Source of the DNA: Paracidovorax konjaci
GTDB taxonomy: Bacteria; Pseudomonadota; Gammaproteobacteria; Burkholderiales; Burkholderiaceae_C
NCBI RefSeq assembly: GCF_900112675.1
Contig: NZ_FOMQ01000003.1
Span: forward strand, 248,001 to 312,000
Direction: 5' to 3'
Length of the DNA: 64,000 bases
A program made the translations under genes and the position numbers. Below are positions 53,329-62,727 of the stretch, in pieces (the stretch's first letter is position 1; every line of letters begins with the position of its first letter). Below the pieces are notes generated by a model. That model was given only the letters and a program-made list of their open reading frames with translations. It ran no database searches and was not told the origin of the DNA.

Positions 53329-54519
53329 CTACCGGGCCGGCATGCCGGCGGCGGCCTGCGCTTCGCGCACCAACTCCGTTCCGGGGGTCCAGGCATAGCT
53401 GTCCGACGCCGCGCGGGAGGGCGATCCGTTCCGGTTCACCGCTTCGCGGTACTGCAGCGACGTCTCGCCCTCTTGCGCAGGCGTGTGCACGAAGCGGGTG
53501 CCGTCCTTGCGGAAGTCCGTCTCGGCATCGACCACCTCGCGCACGTAATCGCGATGGCTTTCGAAGCGGATGAACGCGGGCAGCGCGCCATCGCCAAGCA
53601 CTTCGGAAGGATCGCGCCGCTCCAGCCGCTTGAACAATTCCTGCACCACCTGGAAGTGCCCCAGCTCGTAGTCCAGGAACATCTCCCAGATCGCACGGAT
53701 GCGGGGGTTGCTTTCCTGCTCCACGCAGCCGGCATAGTTCCACACCTCGCAGGCTTCGGCGATCAGCAGTTTCTCCAGCGGCGTCTCATGGGGGTTCAGC
53801 ATCGAGCCGTAGTGCGTGATGTGCTGCGACTCCACGGAAGCGATTTCCGCGTACAGCTGCCGCGCCACTGGATCGGCGAACAACGGACCGATGTTCATGT
53901 AGTAATCGTGCGTCTGGTATTCACCGCCGGTCAACGTGAGCGCATGCAGTTTCGTGGCCAGCACGGCATCGGGGCCGTAGGGCTCCAGCAGGTCGTGCTC
54001 GGGTGCACGGTGGTGCACCCAGGTGGCGCGTGCCGGCACGATATCGGTATAGCCCTGCGTGATGTTGTTGGCATCCTTGCCTTCCAGCCGGTCCAGCAGT
54101 GCGCTGTAGCGGTAGAGGTGATCGAAATCCTCCAGCAGCGCATAGCGGTAGCCCTGCGCGAGGTAGCTGTCGGGTTCGAGCCTGGCCACCGACGCGGTGA
54201 CCTCGATGGCCGTCTGTTCGTAACCGATGGTGGTCTCCAGCGGCGAATGGTCTGCGCCGATGAGCCAGTTGATGGTGGTGGCCTGGTATTGCTCGACACG
54301 CATGAGCTGCGCGATCTGCGGGCGGGCATCGGCGTTCATGCGCAGCAGGACCTGCTTGGTGCGCAGCGCATCGAGTTCGACGCCATTCATGAGAATGGCA
54401 CGCACCCGCGTGAAAGCATCATCGTCGAGCTTGCTGATGGGCTTGCCCACCATGTCCTTCCAGCTCAGGCGCTGGCGGTCCAGCGCTGTGCCTTTGTCCT
54501 GGAAAAGATGGATCGTCAT
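53329..54519 (-). CDS. Ferritin-like-fold protein (large)
   Basis: A 396-residue soluble protein with paired metal-ligand patterns of the ferritin-like superfamily: LLEDFDHLYRYSALL, IASVESQHITHYG and FLDYELGHFQVVQEL, i.e. E-x2-H elements. Strongly acidic and helical, without a signal peptide. ATG 54519 (MTIHLFQDKG) follows AAGGACATCCC. It lies 64 bp downstream of another ferritin-like gene on the same strand, so the pair probably forms an operon, perhaps for oxidative or desiccation stress. The biochemical role is not established. Confidence 0.8.
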   Translation of the reverse strand: MTIHLFQDKGTALDRQRLSWKDMVGKPISKLDDDAFTRVRAILMNGVELDALRTKQVLLRMNADARPQIAQLMRVEQYQATTINWLIGADHSPLETTIGYEQTAIEVTASVARLEPDSYLAQGYRYALLEDFDHLYRYSALLDRLEGKDANNITQGYTDIVPARATWVHHRAPEHDLLEPYGPDAVLATKLHALTLTGGEYQTHDYYMNIGPLFADPVARQLYAEIASVESQHITHYGSMLNPHETPLEKLLIAEACEVWNYAGCVEQESNPRIRAIWEMFLDYELGHFQVVQELFKRLERRDPSEVLGDGALPAFIRFESHRDYVREVVDAETDFRKDGTRFVHTPAQEGETSLQYREAVNRNGSPSRAASDSYAWTPGTELVREAQAAAGMPAR

Positions 54520-54583
54520 GGGATGTCCTTGAATGAAGGGTGGCGGCATCTCTGCCGTGGAAATTGCGCGCGGACGCTGCCGG

Positions 54584-55393
54584 TCAGACCGCTTCGTTGG
54601 GCAGCGGGCCGGACACCACCAGGGCGCTGAGCCACGCCTGCACGGTGCTCAAATGCCGCTGCTCCTCCGTCAGGGCCTGCGCGAATTCGCTCACCAGATC
54701 CGCTTTTCCGGCCTGCTCGGCCAGCTGGATCAACAGCTCCCATCCGGCGTTGTCCGTGAGTTCAGCCGTCAGGATGGCCGACAGGGCCTGGGCCAGCGTG
54801 GTGCGCGGGTCCGTCACCACCTGGATGAGCCCCATCGATGCGGTGGCGATCACGTCGGCGCAAGGCGTCTGTGCAGTGGGATCACCACCCAGCGTGCGCA
54901 TGGCCTCCGACAGCAGTTGAAAATGCTGCAGCTCTTCGGCACGTATCCGCTGCAGCGTCGCGAGGGCCGATGCATCGGCCAGCAAGGCCGCGTCGTCCGT
55001 GCCCAGACCCAGGGCCTGAAGCGCTTGTGCCGGGGACGGCACCTGCGCTCCGGCATTCAGCGCGGCCTGGTACTTCACGATGAGCGCGTCGTACAACCGC
55101 GTGCCGCCGCGTTCGAACGCGATGCGCTCTCCGATCTTGTCCAGAAGGATTTCTGGGTGATCGCCCATCAGCTTGCTCACGCCGGTGCGCACCATGCCGC
55201 CCAGAGAGGTCGGAGGCGGCACCCCTCCGAGAGGGTCTGCTTCCTGCGCATAGAGCAGCCGGACCTCTTCGCTTTGTGAAACATCGATGGGCCCGGGCGG
55301 CGAGTACCGTGCGACGGCCTCTGCCATTGCGCGGGCGCCGGCTGGCGATGCAGCAGCTCCCGTGCGATTCATGCCGGTGGTCGTGGCTTCCAT
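54584..55393 (-). CDS. Ferritin-like-fold protein (small)
   Basis: A 269-residue helical protein with E-x2-H/E-x3-H signatures in both halves (IRAEELQHFQLLSEAM and ALTEEQRHLSTVQAWL) and ILTAELTDNAGWELLIQLAEQ between them, consistent with a four-helix di-iron fold. The N-terminal 60 residues are Ala/Pro-rich. It is the promoter-proximal gene of the two ferritin-like genes and divergent from the KGG stress gene. ATG 55393 follows AAAAGGAG (reading the minus strand), a good site. Confidence 0.8.
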   Translation of the reverse strand: MEATTTGMNRTGAAASPAGARAMAEAVARYSPPGPIDVSQSEEVRLLYAQEADPLGGVPPPTSLGGMVRTGVSKLMGDHPEILLDKIGERIAFERGGTRLYDALIVKYQAALNAGAQVPSPAQALQALGLGTDDAALLADASALATLQRIRAEELQHFQLLSEAMRTLGGDPTAQTPCADVIATASMGLIQVVTDPRTTLAQALSAILTAELTDNAGWELLIQLAEQAGKADLVSEFAQALTEEQRHLSTVQAWLSALVVSGPLPNEAV

Positions 55394-55881
55394 GAAAACT
55401 CCTTTTGCGTTGTTTCATCGGGGAATGCGAGCGATCCATCATTCGCAATCCCCTGCGCTGCAGGACGTAGGAAGCCGCGCAAGATACGGCCCACGTTACA
55501 GGTGTGCAGCCCTTCACGGCGTGTCGTGCAGGGCTGCCGGGCCGTGGCCACCGGGCCGGCAAGCTTTGCCGCAAAGCTGTCGCAATGCCTCAAGCATCGC
55601 CTTGGCCTGCGACGCAACCACACACCGCCACGGTAGCGTGCATCGACAGTTGCACGTTTGCTTGCAATAAAAAAAAACGGTGCAGAAATGCCGTGCCGAA
55701 ACGGCCTGTTTCTCTCCCTGCAAGCCCGTCAACACTCTTCTGTCAAACGGCGCCGCCGGCCCTCCAGAACGGCCTGCGCGCGGTGCGCGCGGCACACGGG
55801 TTGCCGCCACTTTCATCGACAGCGCTTGATCGCGCCGTCACCTTCACACCACACTTCGTAATGTTCCAAAGGAGAAATCAC
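55394..55881. other. Divergent intergenic region of the stress genes
   Basis: No gene in 488 bp. It must carry the promoters of the small ferritin-like gene and the KGG gene. A run of nine A residues near 55669-55677 with TTGCAC upstream at about 55650 marks an AT-rich segment that may be a promoter, but no consensus pair is convincing. Confidence 0.4.
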
Positions 55882-56229
55882 ATGGCATCGAATCAAGGCA
55901 ACCAAGGCAATAACAACCAAGGGAACCAAGGTAGCGGTTCCGGTCGCGGATTTGCCGGCATGGACCCCGAACGCCAACGCGAGATCGCCGCCGAAGGCGG
56001 ACGCGCTGCGCATGCAAGCGGGAATGCCCACGAATTCAGCTCCGAGGAAGCCCGCCGCGCCGGCAGCATGAGCCACGGTGGCGGCAATCAGAACAGCGGC
56101 AACCAAGGCGGCGGAAACCAGGGCAGCGGCGGCAGCACCCAAAGCAACGCCAACAGCGGCGGCACCCGCGGTGGCAGCAGCCAGCAGCACGCAGAAGCCG
56201 GCCGCCAAAGCCACAAGAACGACCGTTGA
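55882..56229 (+). CDS. KGG-domain stress-induced protein
   Basis: A 115-residue low-complexity protein. The core has two KGG-type units (GFAGMDPERQREIAAEGGRAAH and EFSSEEARRAGSMSHGG) matching the general stress protein family of E. coli YciG and B. subtilis GsiB relatives. They are flanked by Gly/Asn/Gln repeats (NQGN, GNQG, GGGNQ). The protein is hydrophilic and probably disordered, as expected for hydration or stress-protective proteins. ATG 55882 follows AAAGGAG. Confidence 0.85.
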   Translation: MASNQGNQGNNNQGNQGSGSGRGFAGMDPERQREIAAEGGRAAHASGNAHEFSSEEARRAGSMSHGGGNQNSGNQGGGNQGSGGSTQSNANSGGTRGGSSQQHAEAGRQSHKNDR

Positions 56230-56558
56230 CCCAGGCTAGGCAAAGCGCGACGCGCCCTCGCCCGCAGCATGCAGGCAGGCAGGCAGGACGCGTTGCTGGA
56301 TGCCTTGCGAACGGGAGGCCGCTGGGCATCTGTCCGGGCGGCCTCCTGGCCTTTCGTTCGCGGCGCTGCTGCAGGGCGCCGATGCGTGCATCCGGCAACG
56401 CTGCCACCGCCGGGTCGGGCACCGCCTACGGCGGCAGGGTGCACCGGCCGACCGTGAGATTCCTGCGGACCGTCTACCTTCGGGCTTTCGCAAACCGCCG
56501 AAGAGCCCGCAGCCCCCGTCTGCGCCGGCTTGGGGCATCTCCTCTACAGGAACACACC
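56230..56558. other. Intergenic stretch with a tetranucleotide repeat
   Basis: No gene. Four tandem GCAG units (56271-56287) occur shortly after the KGG stop. Tetranucleotide tracts can change length by slippage, but this one is short and not within a coding region or an obvious promoter. Confidence 0.5.
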
Positions 56559-56855
56559 ATGAACAAGGAAGCACTCCGCGAATCCGTCCGCCACGTGATC
56601 GATTACGACGACCAGCGGGCCAGCGCCCCGCGCGAACACGCCCTCACGGCGATTGCCGGTGCCGGTCTGCTTTTCTGCGCGCTCATCGCCCGGGGCCGCA
56701 CCCGTGCCGTGTGCCGTGCAGCACTGGGAGGCGCCCTACTGCTGCGTGCCGCCGGCGGCCGCGACGGCCTGCGGCAATGGAGCCATGAACGGGCGGAGTT
56801 GCAGACACCCTCGCCCGCACCGCAAGCAGTGCCTCCGGCAGACCTGGCCATGTGA
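56559..56855 (+). CDS. Small membrane protein
   Basis: A 98-residue protein beginning MNKEALRESVRHVIDYDDQRASAPREH, then a membrane segment (ALTAIAGAGLLFCALIARGR) and a charged C-terminus. ATG 56559 follows ACAGGA. A terminator starts 46 bp after the stop. The position next to the KGG gene suggests a stress link, but no family is recognised. Confidence 0.65.
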   Translation: MNKEALRESVRHVIDYDDQRASAPREHALTAIAGAGLLFCALIARGRTRAVCRAALGGALLLRAAGGRDGLRQWSHERAELQTPSPAPQAVPPADLAM

Positions 56856-56900
56856 GTCGGGCCTTTCAGACTGCCTCAGCGCGCAAGAGCCAGAAACAAG

Positions 56901-56925
56901 AAAGCCACCTTGCGGTGGCTTTTTG
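56901..56925. terminator. Rho-independent terminator
   Basis: AAAGCCACC/GGTGGCTTT with a TTGC loop is followed by more T residues on the plus strand. Its other face (AAAGCCACCGCAAGGTGGCTTTCTTG read from the minus strand in part) lies just beyond tRNA-Ser, so it may serve both directions. Confidence 0.85.
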
Positions 56926-56954
56926 CTTTCCAACCCGGAGAGCTGGGAATTGTT

Positions 56955-57047
56955 TGGCGGAAACGGAGGGATTCGAACCCTCGATGAGGCTCTACACCCC
57001 ATACTCCCTTAGCAGGGGAGCACCTTCGGCCACTCGGTCACGTTTCC
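56955..57047 (-). tRNA. tRNA-Ser (anticodon GCT)
   Basis: A 93-nt minus-strand tRNA with encoded CCA. The acceptor GGAAACG pairs with CGTTTCC; the anticodon stem CTCCC/GGGAG holds CTGCTAA with GCT as anticodon; a long class II variable arm and the T-arm GGGTTCGAATCCC follow. It reads AGC/AGT serine codons. It is 43 bp downstream of lysC. Confidence 0.96.
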
Positions 57048-57090
57048 AATCCCACGATTATGCCTCAGATCAGAGGCGTTTCAGACGAAA

Positions 57091-58362
57091 TCACGCGGCT
57101 GCGGGCTGGTCGAGTTCAAACGCCTTGTGGAGCGTGCGCACGGCCAGCTCGACGTATTTCTCGTCGATCACCACCGAGGTCTTGATTTCCGAGGTGGAGA
57201 TCATCTGGATGTTGATGCCCTCTTCGCTCAGCACGCGGAACATCTTGGAGGCCACGCCCACGTGGCTGCGCATGCCGATGCCGACGATGCTGACCTTGCA
57301 GATCTTGGCATCGCCCACGACTTCCTGGGCGCCCAGGGCCGGCACGACCTTTTCCTTGAGCAGATCGACGGTGCGCGCGAAATCGTTGCGGTTCACCGTG
57401 AAGCTGAAGTCGGTCTTGCCGTCCTTGCTGAGGTTCTGGATGATGACGTCCACCTCGATGTTGGCATCGGCCACGGCACCGAGGATCTGGTAGGCGATGC
57501 CCGGCTTGTCGGGCACGCCCAGCACGGAGATCTTGGCCTCGTCGCGGTTGAAAGCGATGCCGGATACGACGGCTTGTTCCATTTTTTCGTCTTCCTCAAA
57601 AGTGATGAGCGTGCCGGAGCGGGCTTCTTCGTCGATGTCGATGTCCCAGGGCGTGAAGCTGGAGAGCACGCGCAGCGGCACCTTGTATTTGCCGGCGAAC
57701 TCCACGGAACGGATCTGCAGCACCTTGCTGCCGAGGCTGGCCATCTCCAGCATTTCCTCGAAGCTCACCGTGTGCAGGCGGCGGGCTTCCGCCACCACGC
57801 GCGGGTCGGTGGTGTAGACACCATCGACGTCGGTGTAGATCAGGCACTCGGAGGCCTTCATGGCCGCGGCCACGGCCACGGCCGAGGTGTCGGAGCCGCC
57901 ACGGCCCAGGGTCGTGATGTGACCCTGCTCGTCGATGCCCTGGAAGCCGGTGACGATGACCACCTTGCCGGCCGCGAGGTCGGCCCGCACGCGCTGGTCG
58001 TCGATGGATTCGATGCGGGCCTTGGTGTAGGCGCTGTCGGTGCGGATCGGCACCTGCCAGCCCGCGTAGCTCACCGACTCCATGCCTTCGGCCTGCAGCG
58101 CGATGGCGAGCAGCGCGGAGGAAGCCTGCTCGCCCGTGGAGGCCAGCATGTCGAGTTCGCGGTGGTAGGCGGCGGAGGCGCGCGAGGGAGCGAGGTCTTT
58201 CGCGAGGCCGAGCAGGCGGTTGGTCTCGCCGCTCATGGCGCTGGGCACCACCACCATCTGGTGGCCCGCCCGCGCCCACTTGGCGACGCGTTTGGCGACA
58301 TTGCGGATGCGCTCCGTGGAGCCCATCGATGTGCCGCCGTATTTATGAACGATCAATGCCAT
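57091..58362 (-). CDS. lysC: Aspartokinase
   Basis: Phosphorylates aspartate, the first step to lysine, threonine and methionine. The 423-residue protein opens MALIVHKYGGTSMGSTERI, the kinase signature, with TGFQGIDEQGHITTLGRGGSDTSA further on, and ends in two ACT domains (VLGVPDKPGIAYQILGAVAD and IVGIGMRSHVGVASKMFRVL) expected to bind feedback inhibitors. The open frame reaches 58542 but the family start is ATG 58362. There is no strong Shine-Dalgarno. An internal start for a beta subunit, known in some relatives, was not assessed. Confidence 0.96.
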   Translation of the reverse strand: MALIVHKYGGTSMGSTERIRNVAKRVAKWARAGHQMVVVPSAMSGETNRLLGLAKDLAPSRASAAYHRELDMLASTGEQASSALLAIALQAEGMESVSYAGWQVPIRTDSAYTKARIESIDDQRVRADLAAGKVVIVTGFQGIDEQGHITTLGRGGSDTSAVAVAAAMKASECLIYTDVDGVYTTDPRVVAEARRLHTVSFEEMLEMASLGSKVLQIRSVEFAGKYKVPLRVLSSFTPWDIDIDEEARSGTLITFEEDEKMEQAVVSGIAFNRDEAKISVLGVPDKPGIAYQILGAVADANIEVDVIIQNLSKDGKTDFSFTVNRNDFARTVDLLKEKVVPALGAQEVVGDAKICKVSIVGIGMRSHVGVASKMFRVLSEEGINIQMISTSEIKTSVVIDEKYVELAVRTLHKAFELDQPAAA

Positions 58363-58548
58363 TGGATATCCGGGTGACGGTACGAAGGCCGCGGCGCGAG
58401 AGGAAGAAAGAAGGCACGGGAATCGGGTCCGTCGGGATGGAGGCCCCCCGTGTCTCACAGCCCCGGGGCCTCGTAGGCACCCTGTGCGCTGTGGCAGGGT
58501 GTTTTGGCGCGCCGCCTTCATTCGTGCGATTGAAAGGACCAAAACCCG

Positions 58549-59496
58549 TCAATTGTACCAACCGAGTTCCTCGCCTTCCCGCGCTACGAAGCCCTTTCCC
58601 ACCTTGATGCGGATGCGGTGGCCCCGGGTGGCGCAGGCCGCGAGCTGGTCCAGCAATTCATGGAGCTGGGCGGCAGTGGGTGTGGTGCCGCAGGCGGTGC
58701 GCAGCCAATGGCGCAGCACGTTGGCCTGGCGCTCACGGCCCAGGGCCCGCAACGCGGCGATGCGTGGAGGCTGCCCCACGGCCAGCAGGTCCGCCTGCGC
58801 CAGTTCGCGCAGCAGCACGGCGGCCTCGGCCGCGTGCGAAGCGCTGCGCGCGAAGGTGTCGCGCAAGTGCGGAAATGCGGCCTCCAGCGCCGGCAGCACC
58901 CGGGCCCGGATGCGGTTGCGCGTGTAGCGCTCATCGGCGTTGGTGGGGTCTTCGGCCCATCCCTCGCCACGCGCGACCAGCCAGGCGCGCACTTCCGCAC
59001 CGGCCACCCGCAGCAGCGGCCGATGCCAGTCGATGCCGCCGCCCTGCCAGCGGGACGGCATGGCCGCCAGCCCCGCCACGCCCGCACCGCGCGAGAGCGC
59101 GAGCAGCACGGTTTCCACCTGGTCATCGGCGTGCTGGGCAACTGCTATGTTTTTGATAGCAATCTTTTCAATGGATCCGGCGGCAAGCGCCTGCAATGAC
59201 GCATAACGCCATTGGCGGGCGGTGGCTTCCGGGCTGTCGCCGGCGGCATGGCGCGCATCCACGTGGGCGGCGCGCAACGGAACCCCGAGGCGCTCGCACA
59301 GCGCACGGCAATGCGCCTCGAACCCGTCCGCCGCGGCCTGCAGGCCGTGGTGCACGTGCAGCGCATGCACCTGCCCCGGCCAGCGCTGCGCACAGGCCTG
59401 CAGCAGCGCGGTGGAGTCGGCGCCGCCGCTCAGGGCGACGCCGAGCGGCAGCGCCGGCCGGAACCGGTCCATGGCCGCCTCGAAGCGCTCGGTCAT
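58549..59496 (-). CDS. tilS: tRNA(Ile)-lysidine synthase with a repeat-encoded insertion
   Basis: TilS converts the wobble C of tRNA-Ile(CAU) to lysidine and is normally essential. The 315 residues contain the PP-loop LSGGADSTALL (22-32), HVHHGL and QHADDQVETVLLALSRG, WAEDPTNADERYTRNRIR and a shortened C-terminal region. Residues 104-118 (LAAGSIEKIAIKNIA) are translated from copy D of the 45-bp interspersed repeat, exactly 15 codons in frame, placed in the strand just before the conserved HADDQ motif. The reading frame is intact, so the insertion appears tolerated. ATG 59496 follows AGGGG. A terminator separates it from accA. Confidence 0.92.
   Translation of the reverse strand: MTERFEAAMDRFRPALPLGVALSGGADSTALLQACAQRWPGQVHALHVHHGLQAAADGFEAHCRALCERLGVPLRAAHVDARHAAGDSPEATARQWRYASLQALAAGSIEKIAIKNIAVAQHADDQVETVLLALSRGAGVAGLAAMPSRWQGGGIDWHRPLLRVAGAEVRAWLVARGEGWAEDPTNADERYTRNRIRARVLPALEAAFPHLRDTFARSASHAAEAAVLLRELAQADLLAVGQPPRIAALRALGRERQANVLRHWLRTACGTTPTAAQLHELLDQLAACATRGHRIRIKVGKGFVAREGEELGWYN
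59143..59187 (+). repeat. 45-bp interspersed repeat, copy D (inside tilS)
   Basis: TGCTATGTTTTTGATAGCA, then ATCTTTTC, then AATGGATCCGGCGGCAAG. It aligns end to end with copies A-C. On the minus strand it is read as codons 104-118 of tilS. Confidence 0.85.
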
Positions 59497-59529
59497 CGCA
59501 TGCCCCTGCCACAGGCCGCGCGCGGCCCG

Positions 59530-59557
59530 CCAACGAAAACGGCCCCAAAGGGCCGTT
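59530..59557 (-). terminator. Terminator of accA
   Basis: AACGGCCC/GGGCCGTT, an 8-bp stem with a 4-base loop, is followed on the minus strand by TTTTCGTT. It is 41 bp beyond the accA stop. A second palindrome, GAGGCGGC/GCCGCCTC (59569-59586), lies between. Confidence 0.85.
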
Positions 59558-59598
59558 CCGATGGCGAAGAGGCGGCAAGCCGCCTCCGAACGCGCCGG

Positions 59599-60573
59599 TC
59601 AGCGCTCGGCACGCGTGTCGTTGAAGCGGCCATAGCTCTGCAGGCGCTCGTAGCGGCGGTCGAGCAGGTCCTTGACCTTCAAGTCGGCCAGCTGGCGGTG
59701 GGCATCGCCCAGCGCGCGCTTCAGGAAAGCGGCCATCTGCTTGTGGTCGCGGTGGGCACCACCCACCGGCTCGCTCACGATCTTGTCCACCAGGCCCAGG
59801 GCCTTCAGGCGGTGCGCCGTGATGCCCATGGCATCGGCCGCGTCCTGCGCCTTGTCGCTGGTCTTCCAGAGGATGGAGGCGCAACCCTCGGGGCTGATGA
59901 CGGAGTAGATGGAGTACTGCAGCATGACCACCTGGTCGGCCACGCTGATGGCCAGGGCGCCGCCGGAGCCGCCTTCGCCGATCACCGTGGTGATGATGGG
60001 CACTTCGAGCTGCGCCATTTCGAAGATGTTGCGGCCGATGGCTTCGGATTGGCCGCGCTCTTCGGCGTCGATGCCGGGGTACGCGCCCGGCGTGTCCACG
60101 AACGTGAAGACGGGCAGCTTGAACTTCTCGGCCGTCTTCATGAGGCGCAGGGCCTTGCGGTAGCCCTCGGGGCGGCTCATGCCGAAGTTGCGCGCGGCGC
60201 GTTCCTTGGTGTCGCGGCCCTTCTGGTGGCCCAGGACCATGCAGGGATGGCCGTTGAAGCGCGCGAGTCCGCCCACGATGGACAGGTCGTCGGCGAAGTG
60301 CCGGTCGCCGTGCATCTCGACGAAGTCGGTGAAGATCTCACGCACATAGTCGAGCGTGTAGGGCCGCTCGGGATGGCGCGCGATCTTGGTGATCTGCCAG
60401 GGCGTGAGTTCGCCGTAGATGTCCTTGGTGAGCTGCTGGCTCTTCTTGCTGAGCTGATCGATCTCCTCGGAGATGTCCACCGCGCTCTCGGTCTGCACGT
60501 AGCGCAGCTCTTCGATCTTGGATTCCAGCTCCGCGATGGGCTGCTCGAAATCCAGAAAAGTCTTTTTCGCCAA
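59599..60573 (-). CDS. accA: Acetyl-CoA carboxylase carboxyltransferase subunit alpha
   Basis: With AccD forms the carboxyltransferase that makes malonyl-CoA for fatty acid synthesis. The 324-residue length matches E. coli (319). [43 protein letters not shown] and [11 protein letters not shown] are diagnostic. The start codon is TTG (60573): AAGGAG, six bases, TTG GCG AAA AAG, giving [11 protein letters not shown], the exact family N-terminus. The rare start codon with a perfect Shine-Dalgarno may tune dosage. The glycosylase gene lies 62 bp upstream. Confidence 0.97.
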   Translation of the reverse strand: MAKKTFLDFEQPIAELESKIEELRYVQTESAVDISEEIDQLSKKSQQLTKDIYGELTPWQITKIARHPERPYTLDYVREIFTDFVEMHGDRHFADDLSIVGGLARFNGHPCMVLGHQKGRDTKERAARNFGMSRPEGYRKALRLMKTAEKFKLPVFTFVDTPGAYPGIDAEERGQSEAIGRNIFEMAQLEVPIITTVIGEGGSGGALAISVADQVVMLQYSIYSVISPEGCASILWKTSDKAQDAADAMGITAHRLKALGLVDKIVSEPVGGAHRDHKQMAAFLKRALGDAHRQLADLKVKDLLDRRYERLQSYGRFNDTRAER

Positions 60574-60635
60574 TTTTTACTCCTTGGGCTGTCTTGCCTT
60601 TGCAGGCCCTGCGCGCGGCGGCCGGGCGGCCGCCC

Positions 60636-61295
60636 TCAATAGTCCACCGGCAGGGGGGCGAGCGACCGCCAAATATACCAACTCGCCACGCTGCACCAGG
60701 GCTTCCAGGCCTCGGCGACCTCGCGGGCATCGCTGCGGCTGACCGGGTCGCCCGAAAAATAATGCTGGCTGATGCCCTGCAGCAGGGTGGCATCGTCCAG
60801 CGGCAGCACGTTGGGCCGCGCCAGATGGAAGATGAGGAACATGTCGGCCGTCCAGCGGCTGATGCCGCGGATCGCCACCAGCTCGGCGGCGATGGCCTCG
60901 TCGTCCATCGCGTCCCAGTCCCGCACGTGCAGCCGGCCGGAATCGAAATGCAGCGCGAGGTCCACGAGGTAGTCCACCTTGCGCGCTGACAGGCCCGCGG
61001 CGCGCATGTCGTCCACCTTGAGCTTGAGCACGGCGGCCGGCGTCATGCTGCGCAGCAACGCGGCGAAGCGGTCCCAGACCTTCTGTGCGGACGCCACCGA
61101 CACCTGCTGGCCCACGATGCTGCGCGCCAGCGTGGTGAACGCATCGCCGCGCGCCACGAGGGCGACGTCGCCCAGCTCAGGAATGAGCCGCTTCATGACG
61201 CGGTCCTTCTTGACCAGATGGCGGCAGGCGTCCGCCCAGTAGCCGGGGGCGGTGGACGGCTCGGCCGTCCCCGCGGTTTTCTTGCTGGAGGCCAC
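60636..61295 (-). CDS. DNA-3-methyladenine glycosylase (AlkA-type HhH-GPD)
   Basis: Base-excision repair glycosylase of 219 residues. The HhH-GPD core contains LARSIVGQQVSVASAQKVWDRF, the hairpin LVAIRGISRWTADMFLIFHL and the catalytic aspartate in VLPLDDATLL, without the 4Fe-4S cysteines of endonuclease III. It lacks the N-terminal domain of E. coli AlkA (282 residues), so it belongs to the short class. The frame starts at GTG 61295 without a clear ribosome-binding site. It lies 52 bp downstream of cysS and 62 bp upstream of accA. Confidence 0.9.
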   Translation of the reverse strand: MASSKKTAGTAEPSTAPGYWADACRHLVKKDRVMKRLIPELGDVALVARGDAFTTLARSIVGQQVSVASAQKVWDRFAALLRSMTPAAVLKLKVDDMRAAGLSARKVDYLVDLALHFDSGRLHVRDWDAMDDEAIAAELVAIRGISRWTADMFLIFHLARPNVLPLDDATLLQGISQHYFSGDPVSRSDAREVAEAWKPWCSVASWYIWRSLAPLPVDY

Positions 61296-61347
61296 GCTTA
61301 CTCTGCCCGGGGAAAGATCGGTTCGGAAGAAAAGAGGATGCCGCTGT

Positions 61348-62727
61348 TCATTGCGCGGCCTCCCAGGTCGTGCCGGCGGCGGAATCCTTGAGCACGATGC
61401 CCTGCGCGAGCAGGTCGTTGCGGATGCGGTCGGCTTCGGCGAAATCGCGGCCGGCCTTGGCGGCTGCGCGCGCGGCGATGCGCTCGGCGATGACCGCCTC
61501 GTCCAGGCGCGCGCCTGCCTGCAGGAAGGCGTCCGGCGCGCCCTGCAGCAACCCGAGGCTGCCGCCCAGCGCCTTGAGCAGTCCGGCGGTGCGAGCGGAC
61601 CGCGTGCGGTTCACCTCGCCTGCCAGTTCGAACAGCACGGCGATCGCCTCGGGTGTGCCGAAGTCCTCGTCCATGGCCGCCTTGAAACGGGCCGCGTGCG
61701 GATCGGTCCAGTCGATCGGGCCGGTGTCTTCGGGCGCCACCAGGGCGAGCGCGGTGTAGAGCCGCTTGAGCGCGGCGCGCGCGTCCTGCAGGTGGACATC
61801 GCTGTAGTTGAGCGGGCTGCGGTAGTGCGTGCGCACGATGAAGAAGCGCACCGTCTCGGCGTCGTACTGCGCGAGCACTTCGCGGATCGTGAAGAAATTG
61901 CCGAGCGACTTGCTCATCTTCTCGTTGTCCACGCGCACGAAGCCGTTGTGCATCCAGAAGCGCGCCAGCGGCTGGCCCGAGGCGCCTTCGCTCTGCGCGA
62001 TCTCGTTCTCGTGGTGCGGGAACTGCAGGTCCGCGCCCCCGCCGTGGATGTCGAAGCTCTCGCCCAGCGTGGCGCAGCTCATGGCCGAGCATTCGATGTG
62101 CCAGCCCGGCCGGCCGGCGCCGAAGGGGCTGTCCCACTTCGCCTCGGGCGGCTCGCCGGGCTTGGCGGCCTTCCAGAGCACGAAATCCAGCGGGTCTTCC
62201 TTGCCGTCCTGCACGGCCACGCGTTCGCCGGCGCGCAATTCGTCGAGCGACTTGCCCGAGAGCTTGCCGTAGCCCTGGAATTTGCGCACCGCGTAGTTCA
62301 CGTCGCCGCTGCCCGAGCGGTAGGCCAGGCCCTTGCCCTCCAGCGTGCCGATGAGCGAGAGCATCTGCGGCACGTATTCGGTGGCGCGCGGCTCGACCGT
62401 GGGGGGCTCGATGGCCAGCGCGCCGATGTCCTGGTGCATGGCCAGGGTCATCTCGTCCGTGAGCTGGCGGATGGTGATGCCGCGCTCCACCGCACGCTTG
62501 ATGATCTTGTCGTCGATGTCCGTGATGTTGCGCACGTAGGTGACGCGGTAGCCGCTGCTGCGCAGCCAGCGCTGGACCACGTCGAATGCCATCATCATGC
62601 GGGCATGCCCGATGTGGCACAGGTCGTAGATGGTCATGCCGCAGACGTACATGCGGACATGGCCGGGCTCCAGCGGAGAAAAGTCCTCCATCGCACGCGA
62701 CAGCGTGTTGTAGATGCGCAAACTCAT
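61348..62727 (-). CDS. cysS: Cysteinyl-tRNA synthetase
   Basis: Charges tRNA-Cys. The 459 residues match E. coli (461). The first zinc ligand and HIGH-type motif lie in [29 protein letters not shown] supplies another zinc ligand, [12 protein letters not shown] follows, and the KMSKS loop is EKMSKSLGN. The C-terminal helical domain is complete. ATG 62727 ([10 protein letters not shown]) is the family start. It heads a minus-strand run with the glycosylase and accA, and is divergent from the TPR gene. Confidence 0.97.
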   Translation of the reverse strand: MSLRIYNTLSRAMEDFSPLEPGHVRMYVCGMTIYDLCHIGHARMMMAFDVVQRWLRSSGYRVTYVRNITDIDDKIIKRAVERGITIRQLTDEMTLAMHQDIGALAIEPPTVEPRATEYVPQMLSLIGTLEGKGLAYRSGSGDVNYAVRKFQGYGKLSGKSLDELRAGERVAVQDGKEDPLDFVLWKAAKPGEPPEAKWDSPFGAGRPGWHIECSAMSCATLGESFDIHGGGADLQFPHHENEIAQSEGASGQPLARFWMHNGFVRVDNEKMSKSLGNFFTIREVLAQYDAETVRFFIVRTHYRSPLNYSDVHLQDARAALKRLYTALALVAPEDTGPIDWTDPHAARFKAAMDEDFGTPEAIAVLFELAGEVNRTRSARTAGLLKALGGSLGLLQGAPDAFLQAGARLDEAVIAERIAARAAAKAGRDFAEADRIRNDLLAQGIVLKDSAAGTTWEAAQ

